Source: an uncultured Sphingobium sp.
GTDB lineage: Bacteria > Pseudomonadota > Alphaproteobacteria > Sphingomonadales > Sphingomonadaceae
Reading direction: 5' to 3'
NCBI GenBank assembly: GCA_946479185.1
Contig: CAMLFF010000242.1
Coordinates: forward strand, 1-5,155
Length of the DNA stretch: 5,155 nt
The notes beneath the pieces were generated by a model, which did no database searches, was not told the DNA's origin, and saw only the letters and a list, made by a program, of their open reading frames with translations. The position numbers and the translations under genes were made by a program. Shown here one piece after another: positions 1 to 5,155 of this stretch (its first letter is position 1; each line of letters opens with the position of its first letter).

Positions 1-70
1 GGGCATTAAGTTTCAGCTCGCGCAATATTCGTCTGTCCATAGCGTCAATTTCCGCCACATATTGCTCCAT
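1..70 (-). CDS. Lrp/AsnC-family transcriptional regulator, N-terminal fragment (runs off the window)
   Basis: Reading the minus strand from an ATG at 70 gives 23 codons plus one base, open to the window edge. The second half reads MDRRILRELKLNA, which matches the usual start of Lrp/AsnC regulators: an Asp-x-x-Asp-x-x-Ile-Leu-x-x-Leu helix just before the helix-turn-helix. Family members bind DNA as dimers or octamers and often sense an amino acid through a C-terminal RAM domain, which lies outside this window. The gene is divergent from a LysE-type exporter, a common arrangement for a regulator and its target, so the exporter is the likely target (inference). The start is uncertain. ATG at 70 has only a weak upstream purine signal. 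An in-frame ATG at 40 would give a start directly at the Asp-Arg-Arg motif. An in-frame GTG lies at 58. The call rests on a short stretch, but that stretch is characteristic. Confidence 0.72.
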   Translation of the reverse strand, partial: MEQYVAEIDAMDRRILRELKLNA

Positions 71-152
71 TACCAGAAGTTGATGATTATTAGGCGAGAA
101 ATTGCAGCTCTGTTGCGCCATTATTGCGTAGTCTTATTTTGAAAGCAATCGC
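71..152. promoter_or_regulatory. Divergent lrp-lysE control region with overlapping candidate promoters and phased TTGC repeats
   Basis: This 82-bp spacer is AT-richer than the flanking genes. For lysE a candidate promoter is TTGCGC (113-118), a 16-bp spacer and TATTTT (135-140). For the minus-strand regulator a candidate is TTGCTT (plus 148-143), a 17-bp spacer and AATAAT (plus 125-120). The two overlap face to face, so one bound protein could affect both. TTGC occurs at 102, 113 and 124, an exact 11-bp period that puts all three copies on the same face of the helix. The last copy also forms a wide dyad, ATTGC (123-127) with GCAAT (145-149). Lrp-type proteins often bind helically phased sites, so this is a reasonable operator candidate. 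The promoter matches are partial and the repeated word is short. Confidence 0.4.
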
Positions 153-752
153 ATGACAGTCGCGCTCCTCACCGCACTCCTGAGCTTTGCCCTCGTCATG
201 ACGGTGACGCCGGGACCAAATAATCTGATGCTCATGGCGGCGGGTGCGAACTTCGGTTTCCGCAGAACCATGCCGCACATGATGGGGATTAGTGCGGGCG
301 TGACGATCATGGCACTCATGGTCGGTGTGGGTGTCATCGCGCTGTTCGAGGCGTTCCCGATGCTGGTCACGGCGCTGAAGATCATCTCCACGGCATATAT
401 GTTGTGGCTGGCCTTCAAGCTCGCAACAGCGACATCCATAGGCGACAAGGGAACGAGTGGCCGACCGATGACTTTTTTGCAGGCGGCATTGTTCCAGTGG
501 GTCAACCCTAAAGCGTGGGCTATGTGCCTCGCGGCGGTGACGATCTATGCGCCCGATCACAGCGTCGCATCTGTCGCGATTATCGCAGGCGCTTTCGCCC
601 TGGTCTCCCTGCCCTGCCTCTCCGCATGGATCTGGCTCGGCACGATCGTGCGCCGCTGGCTTTCCAACCTTGCCCGGCTACGCGCTTTCAACATCGTCAT
701 GGCGGCCCTGTTGGTGGCGTCGCTTTACCCCGTGCTCGTCGTCACCAACTGA
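153..752 (+). CDS. LysE/RhtB-family amino-acid exporter
   Basis: A 199-residue, strongly hydrophobic inner-membrane protein, which is the normal length for LysE/RhtB translocators that expel amino acids or related small solutes by secondary transport. The family signature TPGPNN is at residues 19-24, at the end of the first membrane segment. A glycine-rich second segment follows (about 44-64, including GISAG), then a third (about 68-90), a polar cytoplasmic loop (about 92-107), the second conserved motif FQWVNPKAW (114-122), and two or three C-terminal membrane segments (about 122-134, 137-165 and 176-197). The ATG at 153 places the first helix directly at the N-terminus, as expected. Only a weak GAAAG (141-145) precedes it. 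The substrate cannot be read from the sequence, and many relatives are misnamed as lysine, homoserine or threonine exporters. The divergent Lrp-type gene suggests induction by an amino acid. Confidence 0.9.
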   Translation: MTVALLTALLSFALVMTVTPGPNNLMLMAAGANFGFRRTMPHMMGISAGVTIMALMVGVGVIALFEAFPMLVTALKIISTAYMLWLAFKLATATSIGDKGTSGRPMTFLQAALFQWVNPKAWAMCLAAVTIYAPDHSVASVAIIAGAFALVSLPCLSAWIWLGTIVRRWLSNLARLRAFNIVMAALLVASLYPVLVVTN

Positions 753-796
753 ACTTGCACAGCGGGGTGGACGGCGCGATCAGCCTTGGCCATTGT

Positions 797-818
797 GGAG
801 GACTGTTCTTTTGCGGAG
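797..818 (+). promoter_or_regulatory. Two ribosome-binding sites competing for the M61 peptidase start
   Basis: GGAGGA at 797-802, a full match to the anti-Shine-Dalgarno core, lies 8 nt before an in-frame TTG at 811. A second site, GGAG at 815-818, lies 4 nt before ATG 823 and 7 nt before ATG 826. All three starts lead into the same signal peptide, so the mature protein would not change. ATG 823/826 is preferred on codon grounds, but TTG 811 has the better site and spacing. Confidence 0.5.
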
Positions 819-822
819 TGAC

Positions 823-2772
823 ATGATGCGCGGCCTTCTCTTTCCAGCCTCGGCGACGCTCGCCTTGCTACTTGCACCACAAATCAGCCTCGCGGCCCCT
901 ACCCGCTCCGCTCCCGTTGCCCAGCCAATCGCCAACACGATCCCGGTCGCGCAGGATATTGCCTGGCCGGGCGGCACCATACAGCTTGAGGTGGACGCAA
1001 CCGACACCGAGCGACGCATTTTGAGCGTGCGCCAGACGATACAGGTGAAGGATGGCGGCCCGCTGGTGCTGCTCTTCCCCGACTGGCTGCCGGGACATCA
1101 TGCCCCACGTGGCCAGATCGAAAAGCTGGCGGGCCTGCGCTTCACCGTGGATGGCCAGCCCATCGCCTGGAGCCGCGATCCTCTGGACATGCACGCCTTC
1201 CACCTCGCGCTACCTGCCGGGAGCCGCACGGTTGTTGCCAACTTCCAGTTCCTCGCGGCGACCGCAACCAATCAGGGCCGGGTGAGCATAACGGACAGCC
1301 TGCTCAACCTCCAATGGAACAATGTGTCGCTCTATCCGGCTGGCTATTATACGCGGCGCATCCCTATCCAGGCGCGCTTGACGCTGCCCAAGGGCTGGAC
1401 CGCCGCGACAACGCTCAAAAGCACGCGCGAAGGCGATACGGTCTCTTACGAAGCCACCGATTATGAGACGCTGGTCGATACGCCCATCTATGCGGGACTC
1501 CACAGCCGCACCATCGACATGGGCAACGATGCGCAGCTGAGCCTGTTCGCCGATACGCCCGATGAACTGCAGCCCACGCCAGAGCAGATCGCCGCCCATC
1601 GCAAGATGGTGGCCGAAGCGGTCTCCTTGTTCGGCGCGCGGCATTATGATCGCTACACCTTCCTCCTCTCCATCTCCGATACGCTGGGCGGCATTGGCCT
1701 TGAGCATCACCGGTTGAGCGAGAATGGCGTGCAGCCCGGCTATTTCAAGCGCTGGCCCGAGGCGCTGGGCGACCGCGATCTACTCGCGCATGAATTCGTC
1801 CATAGCTGGAACGGTAAGTTCCGCCGGCCCGAGCTACTCTGGACGCCGGATTTCAAGACTCCGATGCAGGGCGACATGCTCTGGCTCTATGAAGGGCAGA
1901 CGCAGTTCTGGGGCTATATCCTCTCCGCGCGCTCGGGCATGATAACCAAGGACGAGACGCTGGACATACTGGCAACCATCGCCGGGCGGCTCGATCTCAT
2001 TCGGGGTCGCGAGTGGCGGCCGCTGGGCGACACGGTGCTCGATCCCGTCATCGCCGCGCGCCGCCCCAAGGCCTGGTCCAGCTGGCAGCGCAACGAGGAT
2101 TATTATAATGAAGGCCTGATGATCTGGCTCGAAGCAGACGCGATCATCCAGCGCGAGACGGCTGGTGCTAAGGGCATCGACGATTTCGCCAAGCTTTTCT
2201 TTGGCATGAATGATCGCGATTGGGGCGTGCTGACCTACAAGCGGCAGGATATTGTGACCGCGCTTAATGCCGTGGCGCCCTATGATTGGGCAACATTCCT
2301 GCAGGACCGAATCGACCGCACGACGAGCGAGGTGACCAAGGCAGGCTTCACGCTCGGCGGCTATAAGCTGAGCTATGGCGTGCTGCCCAACAAGGCGATC
2401 GCCGCTTTGGAGGCTGCGGACAATCTCGTCGACCAGAGCTTTGGCCCCGGGCTGATCGTGGGCAATGATGGCACCGTGCAATCCGTCATCTGGGAGAGCT
2501 CTGCCTTCAAAGCAGGCATAATCGTGGGGAGCAAGATCCTCTCGGTGAACGATATGGACTTCACCCCGCAGCGTTTCCGCGATGCGATTGCAGGCACGTT
2601 AACCAATAAGAAGCCCGTCTCGCTTATCGTGAAGCAGGACAAAAGATATCGCACGATCCCGCTCGCTTATTCGGGCGGGCTGCGCTATCCGCGCCTCGAA
2701 AAAATCGGAGAGGGTCGCAATAGTCTCGATCGGTTGCTGACCGGGCGAACCGGCGGGACACCCCTCAATTAA
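823..2772 (+). CDS. Exported M61-family metallopeptidase with C-terminal PDZ domain (glycyl aminopeptidase-like)
   Basis: A 649-residue zinc peptidase. An N-terminal signal peptide has a short basic start, a Leu/Ala-rich core (about residues 5-18) and a likely signal peptidase I site near SLA-A at 24/25, so the enzyme should act in the periplasm or outside. The N-terminal M61 beta-sandwich covers roughly 40-210 and includes WLPGHHAPRG. The catalytic domain carries HEFVH, with H323 and H327 as zinc ligands and E324 as catalytic base, followed by SWN. The third ligand is E357 in WLYEGQTQFW. A further conserved YYNEG lies at 427-431. A PDZ domain occupies about 540-625. The family prototype is glycyl aminopeptidase of Sphingomonas capsulata, which removes N-terminal Gly or Ala, so a similar activity is likely but not proven. 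All catalytic residues are present. The frame stays open back to 547, but that part overlaps lysE and is not coding in this frame. It begins 70 bp after lysE and ends 22 bp before ppa. Confidence 0.93.
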   Translation: MMRGLLFPASATLALLLAPQISLAAPTRSAPVAQPIANTIPVAQDIAWPGGTIQLEVDATDTERRILSVRQTIQVKDGGPLVLLFPDWLPGHHAPRGQIEKLAGLRFTVDGQPIAWSRDPLDMHAFHLALPAGSRTVVANFQFLAATATNQGRVSITDSLLNLQWNNVSLYPAGYYTRRIPIQARLTLPKGWTAATTLKSTREGDTVSYEATDYETLVDTPIYAGLHSRTIDMGNDAQLSLFADTPDELQPTPEQIAAHRKMVAEAVSLFGARHYDRYTFLLSISDTLGGIGLEHHRLSENGVQPGYFKRWPEALGDRDLLAHEFVHSWNGKFRRPELLWTPDFKTPMQGDMLWLYEGQTQFWGYILSARSGMITKDETLDILATIAGRLDLIRGREWRPLGDTVLDPVIAARRPKAWSSWQRNEDYYNEGLMIWLEADAIIQRETAGAKGIDDFAKLFFGMNDRDWGVLTYKRQDIVTALNAVAPYDWATFLQDRIDRTTSEVTKAGFTLGGYKLSYGVLPNKAIAALEAADNLVDQSFGPGLIVGNDGTVQSVIWESSAFKAGIIVGSKILSVNDMDFTPQRFRDAIAGTLTNKKPVSLIVKQDKRYRTIPLAYSGGLRYPRLEKIGEGRNSLDRLLTGRTGGTPLN

Positions 2773-2794
2773 CGAAAACTGCTGAGAGTGCCTT

Positions 2795-3346
2795 ATGAAC
2801 ATCGAATTCATTCCCGTTGGCGAAAATCCACCAGAGAGCCTCAACGTCATCATCGAGGTGCCCACGGGCGGCGAACCGGTGAAATATGAGTTCGACAAGG
2901 CATCGGGCGCGCTGTTCGTGGATCGCATCCTACACACGCCGATGCGCTACCCCGCCAATTATGGCTTCGTGCCGCACACCCTCTCGCCCGATGGCGATCC
3001 GCTCGATGCGCTCGTCGTGGCGCGCTCGCCTTTCATCCCCGGCGCAGTCGTACGCTGCCGCCCGATTGCGGTGCTGAACCTTGAGGATGAGCATGGCGGC
3101 GACGAGAAGCTGCTCTGCGTGCCGGACAACAAGACCTTCCCTTATTATGCGGACGTGACCGAGAAAGAGCATCTGCCGGACATCGTGTTCCAGCAGATCG
3201 AACATTTCTTCACGCACTATAAGGATCTGGAGAAGGAAAAGTGGGTGCGCGTCGGCACCTGGGGCGACAGCGCCGATGCACGCCAGATCGTGCTTGAAGC
3301 AATCGAGCGCCTGAAGCAGGACAAGGCCGCCAAGGCTGCGGGCTGA
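2795..3346 (+). CDS. ppa: Inorganic pyrophosphatase, family I
   Basis: Cytoplasmic enzyme that hydrolyses pyrophosphate to two phosphates and so pulls nucleic acid, protein and activation reactions forward. At 183 residues it has the bacterial hexameric family I length and aligns along its whole length with remembered E. coli Ppa. The signature DGDPLDA starts at residue 66 and supplies the metal ligands D66, D68 and D71. Other expected active-site residues are present: E21, K30, E32, R44, Y52, Y56, D98, D103, K105, Y142 and K143 (in HYKDLEKEKW). The ATG at 2795 is preceded by GAGAG (2784-2788) at a 6-nt spacing. The 22-bp gap after the M61 gene, with no visible terminator, permits read-through or co-transcription, although ppa usually also has its own promoter. 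The short Ala/Lys-rich tail is unremarkable. Confidence 0.97.
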   Translation: MNIEFIPVGENPPESLNVIIEVPTGGEPVKYEFDKASGALFVDRILHTPMRYPANYGFVPHTLSPDGDPLDALVVARSPFIPGAVVRCRPIAVLNLEDEHGGDEKLLCVPDNKTFPYYADVTEKEHLPDIVFQQIEHFFTHYKDLEKEKWVRVGTWGDSADARQIVLEAIERLKQDKAAKAAG

Positions 3347-3353
3347 CGCAAAT

Positions 3354-3373
3354 CCTCCCCACTCGCGGGGAGG
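3354..3373 (+). terminator. Possible ppa transcription terminator hairpin (left arm of the repeat)
   Basis: A 7-bp GC-rich stem (CCTCCCC/GGGGAGG) with a 6-nt loop, beginning 7 nt after the ppa stop. It is well placed to end ppa transcription or protect the mRNA 3' end, but there is no T-run after it, so it is not a canonical intrinsic terminator. Confidence 0.3.
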
Positions 3374-3457
3374 TGGCAACGCAAAGCGCTGACGGAGGGG
3401 GATTGCGCCTCCGCTATAGCCTGGCTGCCAGCCCCCTCCACCGCCTGCGGCGGTTCC

Positions 3458-3477
3458 CCTCCCCACCAGTGGGGAGG
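3458..3477 (-). terminator. Possible terminator hairpin for the convergent secreted-protein gene (right arm of the repeat)
   Basis: A near-perfect palindrome (CCTCCCCAC-CA-GTGGGGAGG) 10 nt beyond the minus-strand stop codon at 3488-3490. The tight loop would open to about 4 nt in RNA. There is no following U-tract in the minus-strand transcript, so it may act as a roadblock or an mRNA end stabiliser rather than a classical terminator. Confidence 0.3.
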
Positions 3478-3487
3478 ATTAGGACCC

Positions 3488-3925
3488 TCAACTCGTCTTT
3501 GCAGGCTTGCTATAAGGCACGAACTTACCGAGATTGACGAAGCCAGTCGGGAAATGGTTCGACCGGTCAATCAGCCGCACAATATCGATGTCGCACAATT
3601 GCGAACTGCTCGTCTTGGTGACCAGCACATCATCGCTATCGAGTGACGAAGCACCGCCAGCCGGGCGGTTGAGATACAGTTTGTTGCCGACTTCATAGAT
3701 GATCGCCGTCTTGTCGATGATCGTGCTGGAGCGGATGCTGCGCAGATCGATACAGCGAACAGGCTCTCCGGCGACGCGGCCCTCCAGAGCCTTGGCAAGC
3801 TTGGCGTCATAACGCGCCTGAGCGGCAGCGGCGCGATCACTTTTGGCGGTTTGGGCGGTCGCGGGAATGGCTCCGATGAGCAAAGCGCCGGCAACTCCGG
3901 CGGTGAGAGCAGATACGAGTCGCAT
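3488..3925 (-). CDS. Small secreted protein of unknown function with two cysteines
   Basis: A 145-residue protein I do not recognise with certainty. The ATG at 3925 is preferred because AAAGGA (3938-3933) sits 7 nt upstream and the protein then begins with a standard signal peptide: MR, a hydrophobic core to about residue 20, and a likely cleavage site ATA-Q at 24/25. An ATG at 3958 would add 11 polar residues in front and spoil it. After an Ala/Lys/Arg-rich helical stretch (about 26-50) comes a compact domain with two cysteines, C58 in VRCIDL and C111 in QLCDID, which could form a disulfide in the periplasm. Between them lie RSIRSSTIIDKTAIIYEVG and a Gly/Ser/Asp-rich loop. The end reads GKFVPYSK. 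The Cys-Ile-Asp...Ile-Asp layout recalls small exported DUF6491-like proteins, but that is a weak impression. It is convergent with ppa and divergent from gyrB. Confidence 0.82.
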   Translation of the reverse strand: MRLVSALTAGVAGALLIGAIPATAQTAKSDRAAAAQARYDAKLAKALEGRVAGEPVRCIDLRSIRSSTIIDKTAIIYEVGNKLYLNRPAGGASSLDSDDVLVTKTSSSQLCDIDIVRLIDRSNHFPTGFVNLGKFVPYSKPAKTS

Positions 3926-4068
3926 GAACTGATCCTTTCGGGCGGGCAGTGATTGCATCTCGCATAGGCCATATCGCCTGAACCGGCCATGAGCAGCGGT
4001 GAATTGTGCAGGGATATCAAAAGCGCATTTCGCTTCCGTTCGCCCCCCCCATTTCCTATAGCCACCCT
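3926..4068. promoter_or_regulatory. Divergent spacer between the secreted-protein gene and gyrB; candidate gyrB promoter
   Basis: This 143-bp spacer must carry promoters for both directions. For gyrB the best -10-like hexamer is TATAGC (4057-4062), with a poor -35 candidate TTCCGT (4034-4039) at a 17-bp spacing. The spacer between them contains eight consecutive C residues (4043-4050). With that -10, transcription would begin close to 4068-4069, at the start codon itself. No Shine-Dalgarno sequence precedes the ATG. GGCCAT occurs twice, at 3967-3972 and 3985-3990, with no evident role. For the minus-strand gene I see a ribosome-binding site (3938-3933) but no convincing promoter. No riboswitch or strong hairpin is visible. 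Confidence 0.3.
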
Positions 4069-5155
4069 ATGAGTGAAGAGACCAGCAACACCAATCCCCA
4101 GAACAACAATGGATATGAAGCCGACAGCATCAAGGTGCTGAAGGGCCTCGACGCCGTGCGCAAGCGCCCCGGCATGTATATCGGCGATACCGATGATGGC
4201 TCCGGCCTCCACCATATGGTGTTCGAGGTGAGCGATAACGCCATCGACGAAGCGCTTGCAGGTCATTGCGACCTTGTGCTGATCGAGCTGAACCCGGACG
4301 GCTCCGTTTCCGTCGAAGATAATGGTCGCGGCATCCCCACCGGCATCCACTCCGAGGAAGGCGTGTCCGCAGCTGAGGTCATCATGACCCAGCTCCACGC
4401 AGGCGGCAAATTCGAGAACACGTCCGACGACAATGCCTATAAGGTCTCGGGCGGCCTGCATGGTGTGGGCGTCTCGGTCGTCAACGCGCTCTCCGAATGG
4501 CTGGAGCTGACCATCTGGCGCGACGGCAAAGAACATTGGATGCGTTTTAGCCACGGCAATGTCGTCGCATCGCTCATCGAGCGCGGCGATGCGCCGATGG
4601 TGGACGGCAAGCCCAAAAAGGGCACGCGCGTCACTTTCCTGGCGTCCACCGAGACGTTCAAAAATGTGCTGGATTTCGATTTCGCCAAGCTTGAGCATCG
4701 CTATCGCGAGCTGGCCTTCCTCAACTCCGGCGTGCGCATATTGCTGCGCGACAAGCGGCATGAGGAACTGGCCGAGCATGACCTTTATTATGAGGGCGGC
4801 ATTGGCGCCTTCGTGAAATGGCTCGACCGCAACAAGCAGCCGCTCATGCCCGATCCGATCGCGATCTCCGCAAGCCGGGATGGCATCGGCATTGATGTGT
4901 CGCTGGAGTGGAACGACTCCTATTATGAGAATGTGCTCTGCTTCACGAACAACATTCCGCAGCGCGATGGCGGCACGCATCTCGCGGCCTTCCGCGCGGC
5001 GCTGACCCGCACGCTGAACAATTATGCCGAGAAGTCCGGCGCCCTGAAGCGCGAGAAGATCGCGCTGACCGGCGAGGATATGCGCGAAGGGCTGACCGCC
5101 ATCGTCTCGGTCAAGCTGCCCGATCCCAAGTTCGGCAGCCAGACCAAGGACAAGC
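4069..5155 (+). CDS. gyrB: DNA gyrase subunit B, N-terminal part (truncated by the window end)
   Basis: Type II topoisomerase ATPase subunit that works with GyrA as an A2B2 complex to introduce negative supercoils. The frame is open from ATG 4069 to the window end, giving 362 codons plus one base of a protein usually about 800 residues long. The GHKL ATPase domain begins near residue 20. E53 is the catalytic base and N57 the Mg ligand in [12 protein letters not shown]84 lies in EDNGRGIP (83-90), K114 in AGGKF, the ATP lid is [15 protein letters not shown] (128-142), and T186 lies in KKGTRVTF. The transducer domain follows, with [20 protein letters not shown] (291-310), and the sequence ends in [12 protein letters not shown]. 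The alignment with remembered E. coli GyrB is near-continuous, with an N-terminus about 11 residues longer and a few extra residues before the lid. GyrB rather than ParE is supported by the [20 protein letters not shown] start and [10 protein letters not shown]. The quinolone-resistance segment and TOPRIM domain lie beyond the window. Confidence 0.97.
   Translation, partial: MSEETSNTNPQNNNGYEADSIKVLKGLDAVRKRPGMYIGDTDDGSGLHHMVFEVSDNAIDEALAGHCDLVLIELNPDGSVSVEDNGRGIPTGIHSEEGVSAAEVIMTQLHAGGKFENTSDDNAYKVSGGLHGVGVSVVNALSEWLELTIWRDGKEHWMRFSHGNVVASLIERGDAPMVDGKPKKGTRVTFLASTETFKNVLDFDFAKLEHRYRELAFLNSGVRILLRDKRHEELAEHDLYYEGGIGAFVKWLDRNKQPLMPDPIAISASRDGIGIDVSLEWNDSYYENVLCFTNNIPQRDGGTHLAAFRAALTRTLNNYAEKSGALKREKIALTGEDMREGLTAIVSVKLPDPKFGSQTKDK

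Larger units (their letters stand above)
3351..3480. repeat. 130-bp palindromic intergenic repeat with 13-bp terminal inverted repeats
   Basis: The ends are a perfect 13-bp inverted repeat: AATCCTCCCCACT at 3351-3363 and AGTGGGGAGGATT at 3468-3480. Several hairpins lie inside: CCTCCCC/GGGGAGG (3354-3360 with 3367-3373), CGGAGG/CCTCCG (3393-3398 with 3408-3413), ACCGCC/GGCGGT (3440-3445 with 3449-3454) and CCTCCCCAC/GTGGGGAGG (3458-3466 with 3469-3477). GGAGGGGG (3394-3401) can also pair with CCCCCTCC (3432-3439), and the GGGGAGG at 3367-3373 with the CCTCCCC at 3458-3464, so the whole unit can fold as one long imperfect hairpin. It starts 4 bp after the ppa stop and ends 7 bp before the stop of the convergent gene. 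It resembles GC-rich dispersed repeats common between genes in sphingomonads and other alphaproteobacteria (from memory, not searched). No protein is encoded, so any mobility would depend on an enzyme elsewhere. Confidence 0.8.

Noticed and set aside
90..560. Arg/His-rich minus-strand open frame opposite lysE
   Set aside because: Its composition (many Arg, His, Asp, Glu) is that of the antisense of a hydrophobic membrane protein. LysE motifs on the plus strand settle the coding strand.
547..822. Upstream extension of the M61 frame to an ATG at 547
   Set aside because: It overlaps lysE in another frame, encodes a Pro/Ser/Trp/Arg-rich stretch with no domain, and would bury the signal peptide 92 residues into the protein.
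1210..2481. Long minus-strand open frames (1210-1710 and 1834-2481) inside the M61 peptidase
   Set aside because: Both lie wholly antisense to a peptidase with intact zinc motifs and have no recognisable domain or ribosome-binding site. They are shadows of GC-rich third positions.
2930..3466. Minus-strand open frame across ppa and the palindromic repeat
   Set aside because: It is antisense to ppa, which has every active-site residue. Its first part is a Gly-rich translation of the repeat and has no protein-like character.
3351..3480. CRISPR array or toxin-antitoxin-like small RNA locus in the repeat region
   Set aside because: The hairpins are not regularly spaced identical direct repeats with unique spacers, there are no cas genes, and no small toxin frame with a ribosome-binding site is present.
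3926..3958. N-terminal extension of the secreted protein to an ATG at 3958
   Set aside because: The 11 extra residues are polar and would displace the signal peptide. The ribosome-binding site AAAGGA is spaced for the ATG at 3925.
3966..3990. AGGC...GCCT hairpin and repeated GGCCAT in the gyrB spacer as an operator
   Set aside because: The stem is only 4 bp and the word is short and GC-rich. Chance is a sufficient explanation, and no known binding site matches.
3571..4980. A 469-codon open frame on the minus strand opposite gyrB and continuing into the secreted-protein gene
   Set aside because: It is antisense to a clear GyrB frame, has His/Ile/Ala-rich composition typical of the complement of GC-rich codons, shows no domain, and runs out of frame through the start of the real minus-strand gene. 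It is a codon-bias shadow.

Overview
The window looks like an ordinary chromosomal segment of an alphaproteobacterium, most likely a sphingomonad (Sphingomonas, Sphingobium, Novosphingobium or Sphingopyxis type). The clues are the GC-rich coding sequence, a GyrB N-terminal domain of alphaproteobacterial style, an exported M61 peptidase of the glycyl aminopeptidase type first described in Sphingomonas capsulata, and a GC-rich palindromic intergenic repeat of a kind common in this group. The genus is inferred from remembered family resemblance, not from a search.

Layout, left to right. At 1-70 on the minus strand are the first 23 codons of an Lrp/AsnC-type regulator that runs off the window. 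It is divergent from a LysE/RhtB-family amino-acid exporter at 153-752. Their 82-bp shared spacer has overlapping candidate promoters and a TTGC word repeated three times at an exact 11-bp period. Downstream on the plus strand come an exported M61 metallopeptidase with a C-terminal PDZ domain (about 823-2772) and, 22 bp later, a family I inorganic pyrophosphatase (ppa, 2795-3346). These two may be co-transcribed. A 130-bp palindromic repeat (3351-3480) almost fills the gap between the ppa stop and the stop of a convergent small secreted protein of unknown function (3488-3925, minus). That gene is divergent from gyrB, which starts at 4069 and is cut by the window end after 362 codons.

How the genes work together. 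The regulator and exporter form a plausible self-contained unit for sensing and exporting an amino acid. The M61 peptidase would release amino acids or dipeptides in the periplasm, so it fits loosely with amino-acid handling, but nothing in the sequence proves a link. ppa and gyrB are housekeeping genes. I see no mobile element, CRISPR array, tRNA, rRNA, defence island or other clearly new multi-gene system. The points most worth a second look are the phased repeats in the lrp-lysE spacer, the intergenic repeat, the unknown secreted protein beside gyrB, and the gyrB leader, which has no Shine-Dalgarno sequence and contains a C8 tract.
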